Below are positions 50,897-59,166 of a DNA stretch of 64,000 nt, piece after piece. Position 1 is the stretch's first letter; every line of letters begins with the position of its first letter. A model generated the notes under the pieces. It searched no databases. It was not told where the DNA came from and worked only from the letters and a program-made list of their open reading frames with translations. The translations under genes were made by a program, and so were the position numbers. This DNA comes from Giesbergeria sp. (GTDB lineage Bacteria > Pseudomonadota > Gammaproteobacteria > Burkholderiales > Burkholderiaceae_C), in the NCBI RefSeq assembly GCF_028686475.1, contig NZ_JAQUCA010000012.1, forward strand, positions 1-64,000, in the 5' to 3' direction.

Positions 50897-51194
50897 GCCC
50901 CTCACCGACAAAGAACTGGCTGCATACGAAGCTGAACGTGACCTTGCCGCAGACCTGCTCCAGGCTATCTACGAAATGAAGTCTAGTCAGCTCAATGTGG
51001 TGACTTCACCTGTCATCGAAGCACGCAAAAAGACGGGTCTTTCTCAATCCCAGTTTGCAGCACTCATGGGCGTTTCCGTACGAACGCTGCAAGGTTGGGA
51101 GCAAGGACGCAAGCAGCCTAGCGGTGCAGCCCGCACTTTGCTCGCAATTGCCAGCACCAATCCCAAGGCCGTGCTTGCCGTTGTAGGTCAATAG
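50880..51194 (+). CDS. HigA-type antitoxin (XRE helix-turn-helix)
   Basis: 104 residues from GTG 50880 (VPSKNKPLTDKELAAYEAERD), overlapping the toxin 3' end; an in-frame ATG at 50826 lies deep in the toxin gene and is less likely. The HTH region is 'ARKKTGLSQSQFAALMGVSVRTLQ' (split here as 'ARKKTGLSQSQFAAL' and 'MGVSVRTLQGWEQGRK'). Expected to bind and neutralise the toxin and to repress the operon. Confidence 0.83.
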   Translation: MPSKNKPLTDKELAAYEAERDLAADLLQAIYEMKSSQLNVVTSPVIEARKKTGLSQSQFAALMGVSVRTLQGWEQGRKQPSGAARTLLAIASTNPKAVLAVVGQ

Positions 51195-51262
51195 CGCAGC
51201 ATAACCAGTGCCTAACCCGGCGCTCAAGCGGACGGCCTCCAGCTGCCGCTTACCTTGATTCG

Positions 51263-52165
51263 TTAATCCCCCGCGCAGGGGCGCAAGGTTTTGCCAGCCA
51301 AAGCCGGGCGCAAAGTGCTGGCGATGCGCTGGCGGGCATCGGGGGCCACGGTGGGTAGGCGTAACACAAAAGCCGGGGTTTCGGCGCGCTCTTGCACCAC
51401 CTTGGCACTGCGTATGCCTTTGGCGTTGAGTTGAGCCAAGGCACGTTCGCCCGCCTCCTCGCTGGAGTAGCGGCCCAAAGACAGGCCCGGCTCCAGGGCG
51501 GCGATGCGTGGGCGGTCGTAGCTGATGTTGCGCTCTTGCAGCTCTTTGCGCTTTTTGTTCAGCGATTCAAGGTCCGGAAAGCGCCCCATATAGACCATCC
51601 AGCGTCCGGGCAAGGTGGCGCTGCTAAGGTTCCAACTGCCCGCAGGCAATCCACCCAAGGCTTTACGCAGCACTTCGGCTTGGGCCGTGTTGAAGGCACC
51701 CGCTTGCAAACAAATGGTGGGGGGGGCAGCAGGCTTGACTTCCTGCTTGACTTCTTTTTTGGCCACGGGTGCCGCTGCTGCCGCTGCGGCTGTGACTGCT
51801 GCCGCTGCTGGCACCGCCGCCGCCAGTGCTGGCAAGGGTGCAGGCGGCGTTGCGGGTGCGGCGCTGGCGGCCACGGGCGCAGTGGCTGGCTCTGTGGGGG
51901 GGGTAATCGTAGGCAGCTGTGGCTCTATCGTTGCAGGGGGCGCCTCCAGCGCTGGATCCGGTTCAACAGCTTCTTCTTCGGTGCTGGCGGCCAGCGCGCC
52001 TGCTTTAGGCACGATACGCAGGGCTTCGGGGTGCAGTTGCTGGGCCACGCGCTGCGGCTCAGACTCGGTGGCTGTCGTGGTGTTGCCCAGCGGCAGCAGC
52101 CCATGTGACCAAGCGTAGTAGCCAGCATTGGCCAGCGCCAAAATTAAAACGGTAGAACGTAACAT
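51263..52165 (-). CDS. SPOR-domain protein
   Basis: 300 residues from ATG 52163-52165; a GTG at 52177 is also possible and sits 4 bases after birA. One N-terminal membrane helix (STVLILALANAGYYAWSHG), a long Ala/Pro-rich low-complexity linker (about 60-160), and a C-terminal SPOR-like repeat ('CLQAGAFNTAQAEVLRKAL', 'WMVYMGRFPDLESLNKK', 'GLSLGRYSSEEAGERALAQL'). Likely a septal or cell-envelope protein. The gene has two runs of eight C on its coding strand. Confidence 0.75.
   Translation of the reverse strand: MLRSTVLILALANAGYYAWSHGLLPLGNTTTATESEPQRVAQQLHPEALRIVPKAGALAASTEEEAVEPDPALEAPPATIEPQLPTITPPTEPATAPVAASAAPATPPAPLPALAAAVPAAAAVTAAAAAAAPVAKKEVKQEVKPAAPPTICLQAGAFNTAQAEVLRKALGGLPAGSWNLSSATLPGRWMVYMGRFPDLESLNKKRKELQERNISYDRPRIAALEPGLSLGRYSSEEAGERALAQLNAKGIRSAKVVQERAETPAFVLRLPTVAPDARQRIASTLRPALAGKTLRPCAGD
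51719..51726 (-). repeat. Eight-C homopolymer in SPOR gene
   Basis: Eight G on the plus strand (C8 on the coding strand) within the linker-to-SPOR transition. A second tract of eight lies at 51896-51903. Both could slip. Confidence 0.85.
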
Positions 52166-52180
52166 GGCAACAAACACGCC

Positions 52181-53065
52181 TCAGATGGACAAAGTGGCGG
52201 CAGCATAGGCCGGGCGTACACTGACTTCAGCGCTGGTGATGTGCTGCATTCCTTGGGTCGTCATGACGCGCAAGGCCCCATCTTCGCCCACGCCGTGCGC
52301 GCTGCCGGTTTGGCCATCGCTTAACACCACGCTGCGGTTTTGCAGTGCATCACGCACCTCAAACCGTGCCTGTATCGGGGCAAAACCATAGGCTTCAAAA
52401 GATTGCAGCATCGCCACCAGCGCGGGCACGACTTGCAGCAAAGCACCAGGGGCATCCATCTCGGCATGAATTTCTTGCAGGCAAGCCGCTGGCAAAGACA
52501 GCCCGGTGCTGTCTTGGGGACGCAGGTTCAGGCCGATACCAATCACCACATAGCGGGTGGCCGCTGGGCGTGTCGGGTGGCGGGCATCGGTTTGCATCGG
52601 CACAAAATTGGCGGTCTCGACCAAAATGCCGCCCAATTTGCGGTCACTGCGGCCATCACACAGCCACAAATCATTGGGCCATTTGAGGCACAGGCGCGGT
52701 TGGCCACTGCCCAAAGGGGGCAACACGGCTTGCAGGCTCTCGGCCACGCTCACGCCCACCGCCAGCGACAAGCCCGACCAGTCTTGTGGTGCCAATGGCA
52801 ACCCCAGCGAGAACAGCAAAGAATCGCCCAGCTGGCCCAGCCATTGGCGGCCCAAGCGCCCCCGCCCGGCGGTTTGCTGTTCGGCCACCAGCAAAATCGG
52901 CTCGCACTGGCCAGCGCGCGCGCGGCGCATCAGCTCGGAGTTGCTCGAATCAATGCGCGGCAGCACTTCGACGCTAAAGCTCGGCCATTGTGGCGCGATG
53001 GCCTCCCACAGGGCTTCGGCGGGCCAGCGCAGGGGTGGAGTTTGGGTTTGAGGTTGCTGGCTCAT
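52181..53065 (-). CDS. birA: Biotin-[acetyl-CoA-carboxylase] ligase
   Basis: 294 residues. Biotin-ligase core with 'IDSSNSELMRRARAG', the ATP/biotinyl-AMP loop 'QQTAGRGRLGRQWLG' and 'LCLKWPNDLW'; a C-terminal SH3-like cap ('LSDGQTGSAHGVGEDGAL'). No N-terminal HTH, so it is a ligase without the repressor domain of E. coli BirA. Its ATG overlaps the SET gene stop (ATGA), and the SPOR gene follows directly: a three-gene operon. Confidence 0.93.
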   Translation of the reverse strand: MSQQPQTQTPPLRWPAEALWEAIAPQWPSFSVEVLPRIDSSNSELMRRARAGQCEPILLVAEQQTAGRGRLGRQWLGQLGDSLLFSLGLPLAPQDWSGLSLAVGVSVAESLQAVLPPLGSGQPRLCLKWPNDLWLCDGRSDRKLGGILVETANFVPMQTDARHPTRPAATRYVVIGIGLNLRPQDSTGLSLPAACLQEIHAEMDAPGALLQVVPALVAMLQSFEAYGFAPIQARFEVRDALQNRSVVLSDGQTGSAHGVGEDGALRVMTTQGMQHITSAEVSVRPAYAAATLSI

Positions 53066-53592
53066 ACGCTATCGCCTTGCTCCTGAAAACTGCCAGGCAT
53101 CGGGGGCCGCCAGCCGCGCTTGGGGGCCAGCAAGGTGCCCCGGCAGACACTGCTGCCACAGTAGCAAGGGTATTGGGCTTTGAGTTTGGCGGTGTAGCGC
53201 TCCTCGATGATGAGGCCATAGTCGTAGTTCAGCTCTTCGCCTGCCGCAATTGCTTGCAAGGCGGTGATAAAAATACGCCCACCGCGCTCATCGGCGTAGC
53301 AGTTGGGTTGGCAGCTGTGGTTAATCCAACGCGCGGAGTTGCCCCCCACCAAGGCATCAATCACCCGGTCTTCGTCAATGTGAAAATAAAAGGTGTGGTT
53401 GGGTTGCAGCGGGTCGTGGGGGTGGCGGTTTTGCGCCTCCTCCCAGCTGATAATTTGGCCGGTGTATTCGATAATCACTTCGCCCGGTGCAATGTCTTGC
53501 AGGGCAAATACGCCTTTGCCATGCACCCCCGAGCGGCGGGTCTGGATGCGGCGGCGCGCAGAAGGGCTGATAGGAGGCGCGGTGCGGGGCAT
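53062..53592 (-). CDS. SET-domain protein lysine methyltransferase
   Basis: 176 residues. The SET fold is complete: 'SGVHGKGVFALQDIAPGEVIIEY', then 'ARWINHSCQPNCYADE' (the NHSCxPN SAM-binding knot), 'GEELNYDYGL' with the catalytic tyrosine region, and a post-SET-like cysteine cluster 'YPCYCGSSVCRG'. Such proteins occur in several Burkholderiales and in Chlamydia and methylate lysines of DNA-binding or ribosomal proteins; the target here is unknown. Divergent from topB with 126 bases between. Confidence 0.9.
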   Translation of the reverse strand: MPRTAPPISPSARRRIQTRRSGVHGKGVFALQDIAPGEVIIEYTGQIISWEEAQNRHPHDPLQPNHTFYFHIDEDRVIDALVGGNSARWINHSCQPNCYADERGGRIFITALQAIAAGEELNYDYGLIIEERYTAKLKAQYPCYCGSSVCRGTLLAPKRGWRPPMPGSFQEQGDSV

Positions 53593-53718
53593 AGCAAAAC
53601 TCTGTTAAGTTTAATGGGCACACATGCGCGTGCGCGTGTACGCGCGAAAACCCAGATTGTAGGAGCGCCCGGCCAACATAGCCGGTGCCTCCATTTTCCG
53701 ATAGAGAGAAATTAGCCC

Positions 53719-56613
53719 ATGAGCAAGACCCTGGTCATTGCCGAGAAACCTTCGGTAGCCCAAGACATTGTGCGCGCCCTGACCCCCGTAGCGGGCAAGT
53801 TTGACAAGCACGATGACCATTTTGAGAACGAACACTACGTTGTTACCAGCGCAGTGGGCCATTTGGTCGAAATCCAAGCCCCCGAGGAGTTTGACGTGAA
53901 GCGCGGCAAATGGAGCTTTGCCCATTTGCCCGTCATTCCGCCCTACTTTGATTTGAAGCCGGTAGAAAAAACCAAGGCACGCCTGAATGCGGTGGTCAAA
54001 CAAGCCAAGCGCAAGGATGTGACGCAGCTGATTAACGCCTGCGATGCCGGGCGCGAAGGCGAGTTAATCTTCCGGCTGATTGAGCAATACGCGGGCGGCA
54101 GCAAACCGCTGGGTAAGCCGGTGCAGCGCTTGTGGTTGCAATCCATGACCCCGCAAGCGATTCGCGATGGCTTTCAGCAGTTGCGTAGCAACGCCCAAAT
54201 GCAAGGCTTGGCCGATGCAGCGCGCAGCCGCTCCGAGGCCGATTGGCTGGTCGGCATCAACGGCACGCGCGCCATGACGGCTTTCAATTCGCGCGATGGC
54301 GGCTTCTTTTTAACCACGGTGGGCCGGGTGCAAACGCCTACGCTATCGTTGGTGGTGGAACGCGAAGAAAAAATCCGCAAATTTGTCAGCCGCGATTATT
54401 GGGAAATCCATGCCAGCTTTGCCGCCCAAGCGGGCGACTACCCCGGCCGCTGGTTTGACCCCCAATGGAAAAAAACCGACGACCCCGAGCAACGCGCCGA
54501 CCGGGTTTGGTCGGCCCAGCAAGCGCAAGCGATTGCCGCTGCCGCGCGTGGCCGCCCGGCCCAAGTGACAGAAGAGAGCAAGCCCGCCACCCAAGCCAGC
54601 GCCCTGCTGTTTGACCTGACCAGCTTGCAGCGCGAGGCCAACAGCAAGTTTGGCTTTTCGGCCAAAACCACGCTGGCGCTGGCGCAAAGCCTGTACGAGC
54701 GCCACAAAGCCCTGACCTACCCGCGTACCGACTCGCGCGCCCTGCCCGAAGACTACCTGCCCGTGGCCCAGCAAACCTTTGCCATGCTGGCGGGCAGCGG
54801 CATGGGCCACTTGGCAGCGCACGCCCAAACCGCGCTCAACCAAGGCTATATCCGCCTGAACAAACGCATTTTTGACAACAGCAAAGTGTCCGACCACTTT
54901 GCCATTATCCCGACCTTGCAAGCCCCCGGTGATTTGAGCGAGGCCGAACAAAAACTCTACGATTTGGTGGCGCGCCGCTTTATGGCGGTGTTCTTTCCCA
55001 GTGCCGAATACTTGGTCACTACGCGCATCAGCAAAGTAGAACAGGCCGGACAAAGCTACCACTTCAAAACCGAGGGCAAAGTATTGGTCAAACCGGGCTG
55101 GTTGGCCATTTACGGCAAAGATGCCGCCAGCGAAACCGCCGATGCCAAAGACGGCGACAAAGGCCAACATTTGGTGCCGGTGCAAGCAGGCGAGCAGCCC
55201 TTGGCGCAACAAGTGGACCCCAAAGCCCTCAAAACCCGCCCGCCAGCGCGTTATTCCGAATCCACCCTGCTGGGGGCGATGGAAAGCGCCGGCAAGCAGG
55301 TGGAAGACGAAACCATGCGCGAGGCGATGCGCGACAAAGGCTTAGGAACGCCTGCCACGCGCGCTGCCATCATCGAAGGACTGCTGACCGAAAAATACAT
55401 GCTGCGCGAAGGGCGTGAAATCATCCCCACGGCCAAAGCCTTCCAATTGATGACGCTGCTGCGCGGCTTGGATGTCAAAGAACTCTCGCGCGCCGACTTA
55501 ACGGGCGAATGGGAATACAAGTTAGCGCAGATGGAAAAAGGCCAACTCAGCCGCGACAGCTTCATGGCCGAAATTGCCGCCATGACCGAGCGCATGGTGA
55601 AAAAAGCCAAAGAGTACGACCGCGACACCATCCCCGGCGACTATGTGCAATTGCAAGCCCCTTGCCCCAACTGTGGCGGCGCAGTGAAAGAGAACTACCG
55701 CCGCTATGCCTGCGTGGGCAAACCGGGGGCCGAGCCCTGCGGCTTCTCGTTTGGCAAATCACCTGCTGGCCGCACCTTTGAGCCGCAAGAGGCCGAGCAA
55801 CTGCTGGCGCAGCGCCGCTTGGGGCCACTGGAGGGTTTTCGCTCCAAGGCCGGTTGGCCCTTCACCGCCGAAATCGCCCTGACCTACGACGACGAAGCGC
55901 ACAACTACAAACTAGAGTTTGATTTTGGGGATGACAAAAACGCTGCCGACAGCGGCGAGCTGGTGGACTTTGCCGCTCAAGAATCTTTGGGGGCTTGCCC
56001 GCAGTGCGGCGCACCCGTCTATGAACACGGCAGCCACTATGTGTGCAGCCGCGCCGTAGCCACCGCCGCCCAGCCGGTAGCCACCTGCAACTTTAAGAGT
56101 GGCACCGTCATCTTGCAACAAGCCGTGGCGCGCGAGCAGATGCACAAATTGCTCAGCAGTGGCAAAACAGACTTGTTAGAGCAATTCTTCAGCCCGCGCA
56201 CCCGCCGCGCGTTCAAGGCCTTCTTGGTTTGGGACAAGGCCGCAGGCAAAGTGAATTTTGAATTTGAACCGCGCGTCAGCAAATACCCCCCCAAGGCCGG
56301 GGCAGCCACTGCCCCCAAAACCAGCAAAGCCGCCCCAGCCAAAAAAGCGCCTGCCAAAAAAGCGGCCAAAACCCCGCGTGCCCCTACTCCCGGCAAACTG
56401 CCCAGTGCTGCGCTGGCCGCCGTGATTGGTGCCGAACCTATGGCCCGCCTTGATGTCACGAAAAAGATTTGGGACTATGTGCGTACACACCAACTGCAAG
56501 AGGCCAGCAACAAACAGCTTATCAATGCCGATGCCAAACTGTTGCCGGTGTTTGGCAAACCCCAAATTAGCATGTTTGAGCTGGCGGGCATTGTCAGCAA
56601 ACATCTGGGCTAA
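53719..56613 (+). CDS. topB: DNA topoisomerase III with C-terminal SWIB domain
   Basis: 964 residues; E. coli TopB is 653. TOPRIM 'MSKTLVIAEKPSVAQDI' and 'CDAGREGELIFRLIEQY'; active-site tyrosine Y334 in 'LTYPRTDSRALPEDY'; C-terminal zinc ribbons ('CPNCGGAVKENYRRYAC', about 650; 'CPQCGAPVYEHGSHYVC', about 760); an Ala/Lys-rich linker (about 855-890: APAKKAPAKKAAK); and a SWIB/MDM2-like domain at about 890-964 ('LDVTKKIWDYVRTHQLQ', 'LLPVFGKPQISMFEL'). Type IA enzymes pass single strands to decatenate DNA. The SWIB fusion resembles chlamydial topoisomerase I. Confidence 0.94.
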   Translation: MSKTLVIAEKPSVAQDIVRALTPVAGKFDKHDDHFENEHYVVTSAVGHLVEIQAPEEFDVKRGKWSFAHLPVIPPYFDLKPVEKTKARLNAVVKQAKRKDVTQLINACDAGREGELIFRLIEQYAGGSKPLGKPVQRLWLQSMTPQAIRDGFQQLRSNAQMQGLADAARSRSEADWLVGINGTRAMTAFNSRDGGFFLTTVGRVQTPTLSLVVEREEKIRKFVSRDYWEIHASFAAQAGDYPGRWFDPQWKKTDDPEQRADRVWSAQQAQAIAAAARGRPAQVTEESKPATQASALLFDLTSLQREANSKFGFSAKTTLALAQSLYERHKALTYPRTDSRALPEDYLPVAQQTFAMLAGSGMGHLAAHAQTALNQGYIRLNKRIFDNSKVSDHFAIIPTLQAPGDLSEAEQKLYDLVARRFMAVFFPSAEYLVTTRISKVEQAGQSYHFKTEGKVLVKPGWLAIYGKDAASETADAKDGDKGQHLVPVQAGEQPLAQQVDPKALKTRPPARYSESTLLGAMESAGKQVEDETMREAMRDKGLGTPATRAAIIEGLLTEKYMLREGREIIPTAKAFQLMTLLRGLDVKELSRADLTGEWEYKLAQMEKGQLSRDSFMAEIAAMTERMVKKAKEYDRDTIPGDYVQLQAPCPNCGGAVKENYRRYACVGKPGAEPCGFSFGKSPAGRTFEPQEAEQLLAQRRLGPLEGFRSKAGWPFTAEIALTYDDEAHNYKLEFDFGDDKNAADSGELVDFAAQESLGACPQCGAPVYEHGSHYVCSRAVATAAQPVATCNFKSGTVILQQAVAREQMHKLLSSGKTDLLEQFFSPRTRRAFKAFLVWDKAAGKVNFEFEPRVSKYPPKAGAATAPKTSKAAPAKKAPAKKAAKTPRAPTPGKLPSAALAAVIGAEPMARLDVTKKIWDYVRTHQLQEASNKQLINADAKLLPVFGKPQISMFELAGIVSKHLG

Positions 56614-56631
56614 AGCGGCGGAGGCTGGGCG

Positions 56632-57690
56632 ATGGCACGTCGCAAACAAGAAGACCCGACCACCTGGGGCGAGCTGCAAGCCATCACGCGCAGTGCCATT
56701 GGCGTGGCCGCGTGGTTGCCGTGGTGGCTGGGGGTATTGCTGGCGCTGGCGTTTTATATCGGGCTGCACTACATTGCCAGCCAGCCCCAGCCCGACGTGC
56801 ATAGCTTGGCCAGCTTGTACCAGCACGCTGGGGCCTTGCTGGCGCGTGGGCTGGCCACGCTGGGGCAGTATCTGCTGCCTGCACTGTGCTTGGCTGGGGC
56901 TTGGTTGGCCTGGCGCGAGCAACGCAAGCGCGCCGAGCTGCTGCAACAAGTCACTGCCAACCCGGCGGCTGATGCACTCGATGACATCACCTGGCAAGAA
57001 TTTGAAGTGCTGGTGGGCGAAGTCTTTCGGCGCTTGGGCTACCAAGTCGAAGAAACCGGCGGCGGTGGTGCCGATGGCGGCATTGATTTGATTTTGCGCC
57101 GCAATGGCGAAAAATTTTTGGTGCAGTGCAAACAGTGGAAAGCCTTTCGCGTCAGTGTCGAGGTAGTGCGCGAAATGTTCGGCCTGATGACCGCCAAAGG
57201 TGCCGATGGCGGTTTTGTCGTCACTTCAGGGCGCTTTACCAAACCGGCCATCGAGTTTGCCCAAGGGCGCAACCTGTCGCTGATTGATGGCCCCGCGCTG
57301 CTGCAATGGTTGCACCAAACCCAAGCCAAAGAGATTTTTCGACAACGACCCGCGCAAACGGTGCCAGTGGCGCAAACGCCTCCGGCAGCGGTGCCTACTC
57401 CGCCCCGGCGCGCAGCGGCCCCTAGTACTACCCCTGCCGCCACCACACCCGTGCCACCCGCATCCGTGGCGCTACCAACCCGACGGCCAGCGCCAGCCGC
57501 CCCAGAGCGCACCGCGCCCCAGCGCCCCAGCCAGCCACCGCGCGCCCCAGCGGCGGCGCAAGGCGCACCGACCTGTCCAGTCTGTGCTGCCCCGATGTTG
57601 CTACGTTTGGCGCGCAAAGGGCCACAGGCGGGCCAACGCTTTTGGGGCTGCGTCCATTATCCCGACTGCAATGGCACGCGGCAGGGGTAA
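56632..57690 (+). CDS. Mrr-like membrane-anchored endonuclease with topoisomerase-type zinc ribbon
   Basis: 352 residues, 18 bases after topB. Two membrane helices (about 26-48 and 75-94); a PD-(D/E)xK nuclease domain of the Mrr_cat type (about 112-225) with 'GGGGADGGIDLIL' (D152) and 'FLVQCKQWK' (Q165-C-K167); a long Pro/Ala-rich linker (about 240-312); and a four-cysteine zinc ribbon at the C-terminus ('CPVCAAPMLLRLAR', 'WGCVHYPDCNG'), the same type as at the end of type IA topoisomerases. Mrr proteins cut modified DNA; membrane-bound homologues without proven restriction activity are common. Confidence 0.85.
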   Translation: MARRKQEDPTTWGELQAITRSAIGVAAWLPWWLGVLLALAFYIGLHYIASQPQPDVHSLASLYQHAGALLARGLATLGQYLLPALCLAGAWLAWREQRKRAELLQQVTANPAADALDDITWQEFEVLVGEVFRRLGYQVEETGGGGADGGIDLILRRNGEKFLVQCKQWKAFRVSVEVVREMFGLMTAKGADGGFVVTSGRFTKPAIEFAQGRNLSLIDGPALLQWLHQTQAKEIFRQRPAQTVPVAQTPPAAVPTPPRRAAAPSTTPAATTPVPPASVALPTRRPAPAAPERTAPQRPSQPPRAPAAAQGAPTCPVCAAPMLLRLARKGPQAGQRFWGCVHYPDCNGTRQG

Positions 57691-57759
57691 GGCCGGATAG
57701 ATAGACCCCCCCAGTTTGGCCAAAATGCTTGCTTCCATTCACCTAGCGCTGCCTTCTTC

Positions 57760-58653
57760 ATGACCGTCTGCTTTTCTGTCCAGCCCCTGCGCGGCCTTCG
57801 TATTTTGAGTTTGGCCTTGAACCTGCCTGGCCCCGCTGCCCTGTTGCGCTGCGCCGCGATGGGGGCGCACTGCACCAAGCTGGAGCCACCGCCGCCCCCC
57901 GGCTTGCCCACGGCAGACCCAATGCAGCATTACAGCCCCAGCGCCTATGCCGCCTTGCAGCAAGGCATCCAAGTGTTGCACGCCCAACTCAAAACCGAAG
58001 GCGGCCAAGCCTTGCTGCACCAAGCACTGGCCAACACCGATGTGCTGCTCACCTCGTTTCGGCACTCGGCCTTGCACAAGCTGGGCTTGGATTGGCCACT
58101 GCTGCACGAACGTTATCCACAGTTGTCGATGGTGCGGATTGTTGGGGCCACCGGAGCGCGGGCCGATGAGCCGGGCCACGATTTAACCTACCAAGCCGAG
58201 GCCGGTCTGCTACCGGGCTTGCAAATGCCCGCCACCTTGCTGGCCGACATGGCTGGTAGTTTGGCCGCCAGTGAGGCCATCTTGCAAGCGCAATTGGCGC
58301 GCAGTCAAACCGGCCAAGGCGTTTGTATGGATGTGGGTTTGGCCGAATCAGCCCAGTGGATGGCTTTGCCCGCCACTTGGGGCCTCATGGCCGCCGATAC
58401 CGACACCGGCGGAGCCCATGCGGGCTACCAGATATACGCCTGCGCCGATGGCCGGGTAGCGCTGGCCGCCTTAGAACCCCATTTTGCGGCGCGCCTGTGC
58501 CAAGCTGCCGGATTGGCCCTGCCAGTCGATGCCGCTACCTTGCGCGCCACCAGCACCCACAAGGCCATTGCCCGTTTTGTCGCCCCACAAACCCGGGCGC
58601 AACTAGAGGCGCTGGCGGCAGAGAAAGATATTCCGCTCTACACGCTGCCTTAA
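57760..58653 (+). CDS. CaiB/BaiF-family CoA-transferase-like protein
   Basis: 297 residues, shorter than the 360-400 usual for the family. Class III CoA-transferase features: 'LRGLRILSLALNLPGPAALL' at the start, 'GHDLTYQAEAGLLPG' with the aspartate expected to carry the acyl group, and 'SQTGQGVCMDVGLAESAQ'. Closest in type to alpha-methylacyl-CoA racemases. No CoA-ligase or dehydrogenase partner lies next to it, so its substrate is unknown; the short C-terminus could mean degeneration. Confidence 0.75.
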   Translation: MTVCFSVQPLRGLRILSLALNLPGPAALLRCAAMGAHCTKLEPPPPPGLPTADPMQHYSPSAYAALQQGIQVLHAQLKTEGGQALLHQALANTDVLLTSFRHSALHKLGLDWPLLHERYPQLSMVRIVGATGARADEPGHDLTYQAEAGLLPGLQMPATLLADMAGSLAASEAILQAQLARSQTGQGVCMDVGLAESAQWMALPATWGLMAADTDTGGAHAGYQIYACADGRVALAALEPHFAARLCQAAGLALPVDAATLRATSTHKAIARFVAPQTRAQLEALAAEKDIPLYTLP

Positions 58654-58687
58654 ACGCCCGTAACAAGCCCGCCACCCGCCCAGCGGG

Positions 58688-59047
58688 CTACGAGGCTTTT
58701 TTCAAAAACTCTGATTTCAGCAGCAGGCTACCGAGGTCAGTTTTGCAATCCACATTGTGGCCGTCGGCACCATCTACCAAGCGTATCCCCTTGATTTTGG
58801 TGCCTTTTTTCAGGGTAGCGCCCGCACCTTTGACTTTGAGGTCTTTCACCAGAATCACGGCGTCTCCATCGGCCAATGCGTTGCCATTGGCATCGCGCAC
58901 TACGCCATCACTGGCGGCTTCATCAGCATCGGCGTTGTTGGGCTGTGCTGGCCACTCGAAGCCGCAATCGGGGCAAACATACTGCGCGCCATCGGGATAG
59001 GTGTTTTCTAAGCTGCATTGTGGACAAGCCGGAACGGTATGGGGCAT
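58688..59047 (-). CDS. PhnA-type zinc-ribbon protein (YjdM)
   Basis: 119 residues from ATG 59045-59047. N-terminal zinc ribbon with C9xxC and C25xxC ('ACPQCSLENTYPDG', 'YVCPDCGFEWP'), then the PhnA domain ('DGDAVILVKDLKVKGAG', 'GTKIKGIRLVDGADGHNVDC'). Despite the older name, a role in phosphonate use is not established for this family. Reads towards the CaiB-like gene. Confidence 0.9.
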   Translation of the reverse strand: MPHTVPACPQCSLENTYPDGAQYVCPDCGFEWPAQPNNADADEAASDGVVRDANGNALADGDAVILVKDLKVKGAGATLKKGTKIKGIRLVDGADGHNVDCKTDLGSLLLKSEFLKKAS

Positions 59048-59166
59048 AGCATTACTGAGGTTCAAATAAAACCTGCCAGTGTGGCACAAGCCAGCAGCGG
59101 TGGCAAAAGTAGGAAAAGTGGGAAAATCAGCACCCTTTACTTTAGCCCCGCAGCGCAGGACAGCCC

